Shown piece by piece: positions 52,987-61,573 of a DNA stretch of 64,000 nt. The notes under the pieces were generated by a model, which had not been told where the DNA came from, searched no databases, and was given only the letters and a program-made list of their open reading frames with translations. Position 1 is the stretch's first letter. Each line of letters opens with the position of its first letter. A program made the translations under genes and the position numbers. The stretch is from contig CAWFFW010000001.1 of assembly GCA_963815305.1 (NCBI GenBank), forward strand, positions 1,550,001 through 1,614,000. Direction: 5' to 3'. The stretch comes from CAXBID01 sp963815305 (GTDB lineage: Bacteria; Bacteroidota; Bacteroidia; Flavobacteriales; Flavobacteriaceae).

Positions 52987-53400
52987 ATGAAATATTTGAA
53001 ATTTTTATTAGTTGGAATTTTCTTCGGAATTGTTTTAGTAAAATCTGAAGCCGCATCATGGTATCGTATTTATGAAATGTTTCGTTTTCAATCGTTTCAT
53101 ATGTACGGCATTATAGGCACTGCAATAGCATCAGGAATACTATTTCTTCAGATTTCTAAAAGAGGAAAAATTAAAAGTATAAAAGGTGCTGATATTTTTG
53201 TTCCAAAAAAAGAAAACGGATTTATAAGATATATTGTTGGCGGTACCATTTTCGGTTTTGGTTGGGCACTGGTTGGAGCTTGTCCAGGCCCTATGTATAT
53301 TCTATTGGGCACAGGTGTATTTAGTATGTTAATTGTAATAGCAGCAGCCGTTTTGGGTACTTTTATTTATGGTGTTTTAAAAAATAAATTGCCTCATTAA
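52987..53400 (+). CDS. YeeE/YedE family sulfur transporter, second half (DUF6691-type)
   Basis: 137 residues, four membrane segments. FGFGWALVGACPGPMYILLG carries the second conserved Cys, counterpart of the GGCTSGH motif of the preceding protein. The KSEAASWYRIYEMFRFQSFHMYG stretch (residues ~20-41) is typical of this half. Coupled to its partner (2 bases) and to the next gene (2 bases). Confidence 0.9.
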   Translation: MKYLKFLLVGIFFGIVLVKSEAASWYRIYEMFRFQSFHMYGIIGTAIASGILFLQISKRGKIKSIKGADIFVPKKENGFIRYIVGGTIFGFGWALVGACPGPMYILLGTGVFSMLIVIAAAVLGTFIYGVLKNKLPH

Positions 53401-53402
53401 AT

Positions 53403-54194
53403 ATGGACAGCACACAACTTATTGGTTACATAGGAGCTCTTATTGTAGGTCTTGTTTTAGGTCTTATTGGTGGTGGTGGCTCTATTTTAACGGTGCCATT
53501 GCTTGTGTACTTTTTAGGCTATAATCCTGTTGTAGCTACCGCCTATTCATTATTTGTTGTTGGTTCATCTTCAATGGTTGGGACCTATCAAAAATACAAA
53601 AAAGGTTTAGTTGATTTTAAAACAGGATTAGCATTCTCATTTCCTTCTTTTATAGCTGTTTATTTGTCTAGAAGATATTTAGTTCCAAGTATTCCCGATA
53701 CGCTTTTTAATCTTGGAGACTACACGCTTACTAAAGAAATGGCCATTATGATTTTCTTTGCTATTATTATGCTTTTGGCGTCATTTTCAATGATTAAGAA
53801 AAGTAAAGAAAAAGAGTTAATTAGTAAACAACAGCCCTATTATAAAACTTTTATACAGGGCTTAATCATAGGTACTATTACAGGGCTTATTGGTGCAGGA
53901 GGGGGTTTTTTATATGTACCTGCTTTAGTATTATGGGCAAATATTCCCATGAAAAAAGCGGTTGGAACCTCATTAGTTATCGTCACCATAAATTCTCTAA
54001 TCGGTTTTACTGGTGATATACAAACCCTAGAAATTGAATGGGAGTTTCTACTTAGTTTTACCTTTATCGCTATTATCGGAATTATACTAGGTGTTTTTTT
54101 ATCGAAATTTATTAGTGGCGAAAAATTAAAAAAGAGTTTTGGTTTTTTTACATTATTAATGGCTATATATATAATTTACAAAGAAGTTAACTAA
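53403..54194 (+). CDS. TauE/SafE family sulfite/sulfonate exporter
   Basis: 263 residues, about eight membrane segments in two repeats: VLGLIGGGGSILTVPLLVYF and, after the middle loop, TGLIGAGGGFLYVPALVLW. The family moves sulfite, sulfonates or related anions across the inner membrane. In this operon it is placed to export sulfite formed by the persulfide dioxygenase encoded next. Function of the particular anion is inferred from context. Confidence 0.9.
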   Translation: MDSTQLIGYIGALIVGLVLGLIGGGGSILTVPLLVYFLGYNPVVATAYSLFVVGSSSMVGTYQKYKKGLVDFKTGLAFSFPSFIAVYLSRRYLVPSIPDTLFNLGDYTLTKEMAIMIFFAIIMLLASFSMIKKSKEKELISKQQPYYKTFIQGLIIGTITGLIGAGGGFLYVPALVLWANIPMKKAVGTSLVIVTINSLIGFTGDIQTLEIEWEFLLSFTFIAIIGIILGVFLSKFISGEKLKKSFGFFTLLMAIYIIYKEVN

Positions 54195-54237
54195 GTTTTA
54201 TGTGATATTAGTTACAAACTAAATTGATAAGGTTACG

Positions 54238-54245
54238 TAATTTTG
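54238..54245 (+). promoter_or_regulatory. -7 promoter element before the persulfide dioxygenase gene
   Basis: TAATTTTG fits TAnnTTTG, 19 bases before ATG 54265. Just upstream are TTAGTTACAAACTAA (54208-54222, a palindrome with 6-bp arms) and TTGATAAGGTTAC (54224-54236). Confidence 0.45.
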
Positions 54246-54264
54246 AAAAGTTAATTAAAAAAAA

Positions 54265-55683
54265 ATGAAAATGAAAATAGAACAAATATATACAGGATGT
54301 TTAGCACAGGGTGCTTATTATATTGAATCTGACGGTGAAGTCGCCATTATTGATCCACTGCGCGAAACCCAACAATACGTAGATAAAGCAAATAAAGAAA
54401 ATGCGAAAATTAAATATATTTTTGAAACACATTTTCATGCAGATTTTGTTTCAGGACATATTGATTTAGCAAAAAAAACAGGAGCTACCATAATTTTTGG
54501 ACCTGGAGCTAAAACCGATTACAATATTCATCAAGCCAAAGACAATGAGATTTTCAAACTAGGGAAAGTTTCTATAAAAGTATTACATACTCCAGGCCAC
54601 ACTTTGGAATCTTCAACCTTTCTTTTAATAGATGAAAACGAAAAAGAACATGCCATATTCTCAGGCGACACTTTATTTCTAGGTGATGTTGGCAGACCCG
54701 ATTTAGCTATAAAATCAGATTTAACTAAAGAAGATTTAGCAGGTATGCTTTTCGATTCTTTACGAAATAAAATCATGACATTACCAGACGATATTATTGT
54801 ATATCCGGCACATGGGGCAGGTTCTGCTTGTGGGAAAAATTTAAGTAAAGAAACTGTTGGTGTTTTGGGCGACCAGAAAAAAAATAATTATGCTTTAAGA
54901 GCTGATATGACTCGTGAAGAATTTATAGAAGACGTTTTAGATGGTATGCCGCCACCGCCACAGTATTTTGCTAAAAATGCCATGATGAACAAAACAGGTT
55001 ATGATACTTTTGAAACTATTTTAAAAAAAGGTGATAATCCATTAACTCCTGAAACATTTGAAGCTATCGCCAATCAGGAAGATGCTTTGGTTTTAGATGT
55101 TAGACATGAAGAAAATTACATAAAAGCACATATTCCAAATTCCATTTTTATAGGAATACATGGTGGATTTGCCCCTTGGGTTGGTGCTTTAATTACCGAT
55201 TTAAAACAACCCATTTTACTGGTTACTCCAGAAGGTAAAGAAAAGGAAACTGTAACACGATTATCTCGTGTAGGCTACGACAATACATTAGGCTACTTAA
55301 AAGGCGGTATAGAAGCCTGGACTGCATCTGGAAGAGATACAGAATCCATTAAATCTATTTCTGTTGATGTATTTTCAGAACGCTTTAAAAGCGGAAATCT
55401 CAATGTATTAGACGTTAGAAAAGATGGTGAATATGAATCTGAACATTTGAAAGGTGAAAATGTGCAGCATTTTGCTTTAGATTTTATAAATGATAACATG
55501 AAAGCCATAAGTAAAGACAAAAACTATTATGTGCATTGCGCTGGTGGTTATCGCTCTATTATTGCAGCTTCTATACTAAAGGCACGTGGATTTAACAATT
55601 TAGTAGACATTGCTGGTGGTTTTGGAGCCATTAAAGAATCTGATTTACCAACTACAGATTTTGTTTGCCCATCAACATTATAA
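54265..55683 (+). CDS. Persulfide dioxygenase-rhodanese fusion (MBL fold)
   Basis: 472 residues. Residues 1-~235: metallo-beta-lactamase domain with HFHADFVSGH (56-65), HTPGHTLES and FSGDTLFLGDVGRPDL, the ETHE1/Blh iron-dependent sulfur dioxygenase pattern. Then two rhodanese domains: ~265-360, where the Cys loop is replaced by LLVTPEGKE (inactive), and ~370-472, active with VHCAGGYRS (Cys425). The fusion would oxidise persulfide to sulfite and move sulfane sulfur to thiosulfate. Cytoplasmic. Has its own -7 element; ATG 54271 is an alternative start. Confidence 0.93.
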   Translation: MKMKIEQIYTGCLAQGAYYIESDGEVAIIDPLRETQQYVDKANKENAKIKYIFETHFHADFVSGHIDLAKKTGATIIFGPGAKTDYNIHQAKDNEIFKLGKVSIKVLHTPGHTLESSTFLLIDENEKEHAIFSGDTLFLGDVGRPDLAIKSDLTKEDLAGMLFDSLRNKIMTLPDDIIVYPAHGAGSACGKNLSKETVGVLGDQKKNNYALRADMTREEFIEDVLDGMPPPPQYFAKNAMMNKTGYDTFETILKKGDNPLTPETFEAIANQEDALVLDVRHEENYIKAHIPNSIFIGIHGGFAPWVGALITDLKQPILLVTPEGKEKETVTRLSRVGYDNTLGYLKGGIEAWTASGRDTESIKSISVDVFSERFKSGNLNVLDVRKDGEYESEHLKGENVQHFALDFINDNMKAISKDKNYYVHCAGGYRSIIAASILKARGFNNLVDIAGGFGAIKESDLPTTDFVCPSTL

Positions 55684-55700
55684 ATCTTTTAAAATTATAC

Positions 55701-55910
55701 ATGATGACTAAAAATATGGGCAATAGAGATAAAGGGATTAGAGTTATTATGGCAATTGTTGTTTTCTTACTCTTTTTCTTTAATGTTATTAATGGTGCTT
55801 TAGCGTATATTTTAATGGCATTGGCTATTGTCTTTTTATTGACTAGCTTTATAAGTTTTTGTCCGTTATATGCGCCTTTTGGAATATCATCTTGCAAATC
55901 AAAAAAATAA
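55701..55910 (+). CDS. DUF2892 (YgaP-like inner membrane) small protein
   Basis: 69 residues from ATG 55701 (or 55704). Starts MTKNMGNRDKGIRV, then two hydrophobic hairpin segments (IMAIVVFLLFFFNVI and YILMALAIVFLLTSFISF), ending CPLYAPFGISSCK. This is DUF2892, the membrane part found fused to rhodanese in YgaP. Here it sits 17 bases after a protein with rhodanese domains, so the two probably act together at the membrane. Confidence 0.85.
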   Translation: MMTKNMGNRDKGIRVIMAIVVFLLFFFNVINGALAYILMALAIVFLLTSFISFCPLYAPFGISSCKSKK

Positions 55911-56189
55911 TGAACCTATCAAACGAAATACAAAACTTAAAAAGTGGTAGTTACGAAAACACCATGATTACCAAATGATTGATTTAAAAGATATTCAAAA
56001 CGGTTTATATAATAATGATAGGAATCTGTAGTGTGGTTTGACAATGAATATGAACATACGCATTTAGCTTCTCAAAAAGTTATTAGCTATACTGTAATTA
56101 GTTGAAAGAATGCAATACTAAAAAAACAAAATCCTTTTGATTTGCGCGGATGGAAGAATGAATACATCATGAATGATTAATAGCAACCC
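55911..56189. other. Gap with possible decayed coding sequence
   Basis: Short plus-strand stretches look protein-like (KSGSYENTMI, MIDLKDIQNGLYNNDRNL, WFDNEYEHTHLASQKVI, FDLRGWKNEYIMND) but lie in different frames with several stops. Likely the remains of one small gene; the family is not recognised. Confidence 0.35.
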
Positions 56190-56220
56190 AAAAAAGCGCT
56201 GATAACATTAGGGCTTTTTT
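56190..56220. terminator. Bidirectional terminator between the sulfur module and clpS
   Basis: AAAAAAGCGCT (56190-56200) pairs with AGGGCTTTTTT (56210-56220) with one mismatch; A and T runs on both sides serve both strands. It overlaps the clpS stop codon. Confidence 0.75.
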
Positions 56221-56494
56221 ATATTATTTCTGCACTTAAACCTGCTTCAAGAAGCATGGAACAGCGGGGTTTTAAATCGTCATATAAGCCCGTTTTTACT
56301 GTACATTTTCCTTTATAATGTACTAATAGCGCACATTGTTCAGCTTGTTCTGAGGTATGATCGCAAGCATACATTAGGGTTTCAATAACATGGTCGAAGG
56401 TATTAACATCATCATTAAATAAAACTATTTCATTTTGGGTTGATATTTCTTCTTCAAGTAATAATTCCTCTGATATTTTTTCTCTGGTACTCAT
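56219..56494 (-). CDS. clpS: ATP-dependent Clp protease adaptor ClpS
   Basis: 91 residues from ATG 56494 (an upstream in-frame ATG at 56533 would add 13 atypical residues). NEIVLFNDDVNTFDHVIETL is the ClpS signature, followed by ALLVHYKGKCTVKTG. Delivers N-degron proteins to ClpAP-type protease. Follows prmA on the same strand after ~100 bases. Confidence 0.93.
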   Translation of the reverse strand: MSTREKISEELLLEEEISTQNEIVLFNDDVNTFDHVIETLMYACDHTSEQAEQCALLVHYKGKCTVKTGLYDDLKPRCSMLLEAGLSAEII

Positions 56495-56598
56495 AATCCC
56501 AATGGTCTTAAAGACATTTAACTGTATGTCCAATAATTATTATTTATTCGAATTGTTGAATCTAGGATTTTCCCGAAAGGGAAAAATCAATTTATTTA

Positions 56599-57432
56599 CT
56601 AATTTAAAAATTTTAGTGAGACCCAATTGTTTCTTTCTAATTTTTCTTCAAATTTTAACATATACTTTTCACATTCAGCTTGAATAATAGGAATATCCTC
56701 CTTGTAAAATCCGCTTAAAAACAAGATTCCATTTTTGTTTAAACAGGATATATACGTTTGCATATCCTGTAATAAGATATTGCGATTGATGTTTGCGATT
56801 ATGATATCATATTTTTTATTTAAAACGGAAGCGTCTCCTTCAATAACGGTAATATGTTTACAATTATTTCGCTCAACGTTTTCTAAACTATTTAAGTAAC
56901 ACCAATTATCATAATCTACGGCATCAATGGGTTTTGCACCTTTCAATTCTGTAAGAATAGCTAAAACCGCAGTACCACAACCCATATCTAGAACTGACTT
57001 ATTAGTAAAATCGTTGTTTAAAATATGCTGAATCATCATACGAGTCGTTTCATGATGACCCGTTCCAAAACTCATTTTAGGTTCGATAATAATATCGTAC
57101 TCTGTATCAAATTCTTTATGAAACGGTGCGCGAACTGCACAAATATTATCAACCACTATAGGATTAAAATTCTTTTCCCATTCGGCATTCCAATTAATTT
57201 GCTCAATATCTTCATACGTGTAAGTGATTTCAAATTCATCAGAATTTAAAATTTGAATATCATCCAAAATATCTGAACGCCACGCTTCTTTTTGAATATA
57301 AGCTGTCGCTCCATCTTCGGTTTCTACAAAACTTTCAAAACCAGCATAACCTAATTCTGCAATAAGAATTTCTACTGCTGGCTGTAAAGGTTTTGCTTTA
57401 AAATAGTAACCTATATATGTTGTGTTTGACAT
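56599..57432 (-). CDS. prmA: Ribosomal protein L11 methyltransferase
   Basis: 277 residues. N-terminal substrate domain (~1-100), then a class I SAM fold: MSFGTGHHETTRMM, KSVLDMGCGTAVLAI (motif I), DAVDYDN, IIIANINRNILL (NxxxN active loop) and LFLSGFYKEDI. Trimethylates ribosomal protein L11. Part of the conserved tpiA-prmA-clpS run on the minus strand. Confidence 0.94.
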   Translation of the reverse strand: MSNTTYIGYYFKAKPLQPAVEILIAELGYAGFESFVETEDGATAYIQKEAWRSDILDDIQILNSDEFEITYTYEDIEQINWNAEWEKNFNPIVVDNICAVRAPFHKEFDTEYDIIIEPKMSFGTGHHETTRMMIQHILNNDFTNKSVLDMGCGTAVLAILTELKGAKPIDAVDYDNWCYLNSLENVERNNCKHITVIEGDASVLNKKYDIIIANINRNILLQDMQTYISCLNKNGILFLSGFYKEDIPIIQAECEKYMLKFEEKLERNNWVSLKFLN

Positions 57433-57462
57433 AGCTGATAATATTGATATTAGCTGATAAGT

Positions 57463-57624
57463 GCGTTAGCGATTGAAATGGCATCCTTTTTTGTGCTTAA
57501 CAATACCTTTATGGTTTGAAATACATAAAGCTATTTAAGAATATTTGATGAGATAATGAAATATATTCGGCACAAAAAAGATATAATGAAAAGCGCGACC
57601 ACAAATTTTTATTTGGGGTAACGC
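57463..57624 (+). repeat. GCGTTA...TAACGC element, copy 2
   Basis: Starts GCGTTAGCGATTGAAATGG and ends with the hairpin CCACAAAT-TTTT-ATTTGGGG and TAACGC. The hairpin end is 7 bases from the tpiA stop, so tpiA mRNA enters through the hairpin. Hairpin stem differs from copy 1 while pairing is kept. Fills the space between prmA and tpiA. Confidence 0.75.
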
Positions 57625-57631
57625 CTAAAAT

Positions 57632-58381
57632 TTAAAATGCATTTACAATTGCAAAAAAATCATCAGCATTTAAAGCAGCACCTCCAATTAAACCACCATC
57701 TACATCTGGATTAGAGAAAATTTCAACTGCATTTGCTGGTTTTACACTGCCCCCATAAAGAATAGACACATCGTTTGCTATTTCGTAACCATATTGGTCT
57801 GCAATTGTTTTTCTTATAAAAGCATGCATATCTTGGGCTTGTTGTGGACTTGCTGTTTCGCCAGTACCAATAGCCCAAACAGGTTCGTAAGCCAACACAA
57901 TGTGCTTATAATCCCAAGCTTTTAAATGGAATAACGCATTTTTAATTTGGTTTCCAACAACATCTTCTTCTTTTCCCGCTTTTCTATCAGCCAATTCTTC
58001 ACCAAAACAAAAAATAACGCGCATATTATTAGCTAATGCAGCATCCACTTTTTTTGCTAATAATTCATCTGTTTCATTAAAATATTCACGACGTTCGCTG
58101 TGTCCTAAAATAACTGTTTCTACACCTACACTCTTTAACATACTTGCACTTATTTCACCCGTATACGCTCCGTTTTCTGCAAAATGCATATTTTGAGCAA
58201 CAACTTCAATATCAGTTTCTCTTAAAGCTTCAAAAGCGTGATATAAATTAGTAAATGTTGGCGCCACCATTACCTCTGCATTAGAGGTTTTTGTTTGCTT
58301 TTTTAAATCGGTTAATAACGTTGCAGTTTGTGCTAAATCGTTATTCATCTTCCAGTTTCCAGCTACGATATTTTTTCTCAT
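57632..58381 (-). CDS. tpiA: Triosephosphate isomerase
   Basis: 249 residues. Motifs: KNIVAGNWKMNND (substrate Asn/Lys), GHSERREYF (catalytic His), LAYEPVWAIGTGETAS (catalytic Glu), and ILYGGSVKPANA with DGGLIGGAAL for phosphate binding. Interconverts DHAP and glyceraldehyde-3-phosphate. Preceded by a strongly G-rich leader with a small hairpin. Confidence 0.97.
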   Translation of the reverse strand: MRKNIVAGNWKMNNDLAQTATLLTDLKKQTKTSNAEVMVAPTFTNLYHAFEALRETDIEVVAQNMHFAENGAYTGEISASMLKSVGVETVILGHSERREYFNETDELLAKKVDAALANNMRVIFCFGEELADRKAGKEEDVVGNQIKNALFHLKAWDYKHIVLAYEPVWAIGTGETASPQQAQDMHAFIRKTIADQYGYEIANDVSILYGGSVKPANAVEIFSNPDVDGGLIGGAALNADDFFAIVNAF

Positions 58382-58383
58382 TT

Positions 58384-58413
58384 TCCCATCCTTACCTCCC
58401 CAAAGGGAAGGAA
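58384..58413 (-). repeat. G-rich leader hairpin upstream of tpiA
   Basis: On the minus strand CTTCCC-TTT-GGGGAG forms a 6-bp stem (one wobble), followed by GTAAGGATGGG just before the tpiA ATG. Unusual in an organism with few Shine-Dalgarno sequences; it resembles a short REP-like unit. Confidence 0.45.
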
Positions 58414-58430
58414 TTTGTTAAATTAATATA

Positions 58431-58919
58431 TTAGTTTAAAATTTGTTCAATTCGTTTATCATCAGCCTCTATAGCTTTAAATAGGTTTATATTTCCTTTG
58501 GCATCAACTACCATATAACGTGGTATCCAATCTAAATCTACAAATTCACCAAATGGACCTTTCCAACCAGATTGCATATAGTAATTTTCTCCTTTAACGT
58601 TATATTTTTTAATACCTTTTTTCCAAGCGTCTTGAGTTCTATCTAAGGATAAAAATATATAAGTTACATTTTTATATCTCTGCTGCAACGCCTTTACTTT
58701 TGGCATACCTTTAATACAATCGCCACACCAAGATGCCCAAATATCCATAATTAAAGTTTTGCCTTTATGAGTTTCTAAAATATCTTTAAAAGCTACCGAA
58801 TTACCTTCTAAAGTTATAAATGTATCATTTAAAGCTTCTTCTGAGAATTGAGTGGGCGTTTCTGTGTTGCAGCTAAAAAAACTGATTAATAAAACAAATA
58901 AGTAATTCATTTTTTTCAT
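58431..58919 (-). CDS. TlpA-like thioredoxin-fold lipoprotein
   Basis: 162 residues from ATG 58919. Lipobox VLLISFFSCN with Cys. Thioredoxin fold with DIWASWCGDCIKGMPKV (active WCGDC), then QSGWKGPFGEFVDLDWIPRY containing the cis-Pro after Ile. Periplasmic thiol-disulfide exchange or cytochrome maturation is likely. 50 bases upstream of tpiA, same strand. Confidence 0.87.
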   Translation of the reverse strand: MKKMNYLFVLLISFFSCNTETPTQFSEEALNDTFITLEGNSVAFKDILETHKGKTLIMDIWASWCGDCIKGMPKVKALQQRYKNVTYIFLSLDRTQDAWKKGIKKYNVKGENYYMQSGWKGPFGEFVDLDWIPRYMVVDAKGNINLFKAIEADDKRIEQILN

Positions 58920-58987
58920 ATTGATTTTAATGTAATTATGCCTTATATAAGTCACTTAACTTTCAGCAAACTAAAATAAATTACAGG

Positions 58988-60028
58988 TTATTCTAACTTT
59001 ACTTTAGGGTCTAACCAAACGTAAATAATATCTACAAAAATATTGATTATTATAAACAATACCGCTATAATTAGCACCGAACCCATAATTACCGGTAAAT
59101 CTAGGCTATTTAGGGCATTTACAATCTCTTTTCCAAGTCCGTTCCATCCAAAAATATACTCTACAAAAACAGCACCTGCCAACATGGACGCAAACCAACC
59201 TGAAATTGCTGTAACAACAGGATTCAAGGCATTTTTTAGGGCATGTTTTTTTATAATCTGAAATTCACTTAAACCTTTAGCTCTAGCCGTACGGATATAA
59301 TCTTGGTTTAAAACTTCTAATAGAGAATTTCGCATGAGTTGAATAACGACTGCCAGCGGACGAATACCTAAAACAATAGCTGGTAGTATTAAATTTTTCA
59401 ATTTTATGTGCATGCCCTCACCAAAATCATCAAGCTCATAAAGGCTTCCTGTCATTTCTAAATGGGTGTATTTATGTAATACATATCCAAAAAACCAAGC
59501 GAATAATATGGCGCTAAAAAACGAAGGTATACTCATACCAAACGTACTAAATATCTGAATGGTTTTATCTAACCATTTATCTTTATAGAGCGCTGAAAAA
59601 ATACCTAAAATCACACCCAAAATAATAGCAATAATAATAGCTGATACTGCTAACACAAATGTATTTGGAAGTGTTTCGGCTAATACCTGACTTACTTTTT
59701 TACCTTGTTTAGTAAAAGATTCCCGTAAATACGGAAACTTTAAAACGGTTGTTGTATTTCCCATTGAAAAAAGTACTGTCGCATAATACTTATCTTCACT
59801 CAAAAAGGTATAATCTTCTATTTTATTAGAGTGAAATGAAACTGGTGACAAATCATTTAAGTAATAAAAAAACTGCGTAGTAACAGGCTTATCAAAACCG
59901 TATTTCTGTTTAACTAAAGCTAGTTGCGCACTATCTTCATTTTGGCCTAACATCATTTGTGCAGGATCCCCAGGAAGCACATTAAATAAAAAAAATATCA
60001 CAGTTACTACTCCAAATAATGTGAGCAA
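58988..60028 (-). CDS. DppB-type peptide ABC transporter permease
   Basis: About 346 residues from TTG 60028. The conserved N-terminus (INYLLNKITYA before LLTLFGVVTVIFFLFN) stays in frame upstream to CTG 60064, but there is no ATG; an 11-copy heptamer repeat begins exactly there. First helix, then VLPGDPAQMMLGQ, a long periplasmic insert (~35-130) usual in Bacteroidota, and the permease core with LAETLPNTFVLAV, DYIRTARAKGLSEFQIIKKHALKNAL (EAA loop) and GAVFVEYIFGWNGLG. The other transporter subunits are not nearby. The repeat may reduce or vary its translation. Confidence 0.88.
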   Translation of the reverse strand: MLTLFGVVTVIFFLFNVLPGDPAQMMLGQNEDSAQLALVKQKYGFDKPVTTQFFYYLNDLSPVSFHSNKIEDYTFLSEDKYYATVLFSMGNTTTVLKFPYLRESFTKQGKKVSQVLAETLPNTFVLAVSAIIIAIILGVILGIFSALYKDKWLDKTIQIFSTFGMSIPSFFSAILFAWFFGYVLHKYTHLEMTGSLYELDDFGEGMHIKLKNLILPAIVLGIRPLAVVIQLMRNSLLEVLNQDYIRTARAKGLSEFQIIKKHALKNALNPVVTAISGWFASMLAGAVFVEYIFGWNGLGKEIVNALNSLDLPVIMGSVLIIAVLFIIINIFVDIIYVWLDPKVKLE

Positions 60029-60062
60029 TGCATATGTGATTTTATTTAGTAGGTAATTTATC

Positions 60063-60143
60063 AGTTGTTAGTTGTTAGTTGTTAGTTGTTAGTTGTTAGT
60101 TGTTAGTTGTTAGTTGTTAGTTGTTAGTTGTTAGTTGTTAGTT
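60063..60143. repeat. Heptanucleotide tandem repeat, 11 copies
   Basis: AGTTGTT repeated 11 times without error (60063-60139) plus AGTT. It fills the space between the stop of the DoxX-family gene and the 5' end of the permease gene (both minus strand). Seven is not a multiple of three, and a TAA appears every 21 bases in every frame, so it is not coding. Confidence 0.97.
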
Positions 60144-60147
60144 AAAA

Positions 60148-61461
60148 CTATTCTTTCTTTAATTCAATCTGAACCAATCCACCATAATTACTATTATTTA
60201 CTTGATTTATAGAATCTAAGGCTTCTTTATTATCATGTAAAACATATACAGCTTCAATATTCTCCTTTTTCAAACTATCCACTTCAGCCTTAGTTGACAC
60301 TTTATCATTGATAAGATATAACACTTCTTGATTTTCTTTAATTGACTCAATTTTTCTTTCAACTTTAGGCAACTCCAAATCATCAATATCGTTCCAATGT
60401 ACTTTTTGTTTCACCGTGCCATTATCCAATTCTAAAATTCCTGGATTAGAACGCACCACAGTTTTAAGGGCTTTTTCATCACATAAGTACCAATCAAAAT
60501 TGATCTTATAAGCTTCATTTATACGTTGTTTTGCGTCTTTACCCGATGCTGTTAAACCAATAATTTTATAGCCTTTTTTAGTAGCTTCATCTTGCAACTC
60601 TTTTAATTTTAAAGCGCCATCTCTTTCGATTTTCTCTAAACTATAAGATACTACAACTATTAGGTTTTCTTTATTTAGAAATTTTTCGGTAACATCTTCA
60701 TCTTCCGTTTCAATAGAGAAATCATAAATTGGTGGTTGATAACCTTCTTTAATCACCTTAGTATCTACACTTACAAAATCGCCTTCAACAGATGGATATG
60801 ATCCATTTGTAGTGATTACATTTTCTTCGCCATTGACATTAAACTTCCAATAATATTCAATAACAGGCTTTTGTGCATCTTCGGGTATCGTCATGCCTTC
60901 TTGAATATTAGCACCAATTTTGTATGCTCTAAAATCTATGGTAGGTAAATGCATAAGCACATGATACCCAAACCATAAACTTAAAATAAAACTTAAAAGT
61001 GCTATAATGGTAGTTGGTAGTTTGCTAAATATGGGATGAATATATTTAACGCCAATAAACAAAATAATAATTAAAAATAGCAGTATAACATCCTTTGTGA
61101 AACTTTCCCACGGTGTTAATTTTAAAGCATCACCAAAACAACCACAGTCTTTTACTTTATCAAAATATGCCGAGTAGAAGGTTAAAAATGTAAAAAATAC
61201 AATCATAAATAATAAACTCCAAACGGTTAATTTAGATTTATAACCAATAATTAAAAACACGCCTAAAATCACTTCAAAAATCACAACTAAAACTGAAATT
61301 CCTAAAGCGTAAGGTTCTAAAAACGGGATATTTAAAACATCTGGACTAAAATATTCTTGTAGTTTGTAGGAAAACCCTAAAGGGTCGTTCAACTTTATTA
61401 ATCCTGAAATGATGAATAAAACACCAACTATTATTCTTGATATTGCTACTAATATTTTCAT
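60148..61461 (-). CDS. DoxX-family membrane protein with C-terminal soluble domain (BT_3928 type)
   Basis: 437 residues. Four membrane helices in the first ~150 residues (RIIVGVLFIISGLIKLNDPL, then EVILGVFLIIGY) with KDCGCFGDAL, a Cys motif seen in MauE/DoxX relatives. The remaining ~270 residues are soluble; part (ENLIVVVSYSLEKIERDGAL, then IIGLTASGKDAKQRI, then FDWYLCDEKALKTVVRSNPG) has a thioredoxin-like pattern. Probably involved in thiol or quinone redox chemistry; fits with the TlpA-like protein encoded downstream. Confidence 0.85.
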   Translation of the reverse strand: MKILVAISRIIVGVLFIISGLIKLNDPLGFSYKLQEYFSPDVLNIPFLEPYALGISVLVVIFEVILGVFLIIGYKSKLTVWSLLFMIVFFTFLTFYSAYFDKVKDCGCFGDALKLTPWESFTKDVILLFLIIILFIGVKYIHPIFSKLPTTIIALLSFILSLWFGYHVLMHLPTIDFRAYKIGANIQEGMTIPEDAQKPVIEYYWKFNVNGEENVITTNGSYPSVEGDFVSVDTKVIKEGYQPPIYDFSIETEDEDVTEKFLNKENLIVVVSYSLEKIERDGALKLKELQDEATKKGYKIIGLTASGKDAKQRINEAYKINFDWYLCDEKALKTVVRSNPGILELDNGTVKQKVHWNDIDDLELPKVERKIESIKENQEVLYLINDKVSTKAEVDSLKKENIEAVYVLHDNKEALDSINQVNNSNYGGLVQIELKKE

Positions 61462-61573
61462 AATGTTATCATTCCTGCATTTCGACTATCGTTCAAAATA
61501 GACTATTACAGAAATTTTTATAATTGAAACTTAATTTTTATTATTTACATACATGACTTCGTACGAATGCCCC

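Noticed and set aside
60063..60143. CRISPR array
   Set aside because: The unit is 7 bases with no spacers; it is a simple tandem repeat. No cas genes are in the window.
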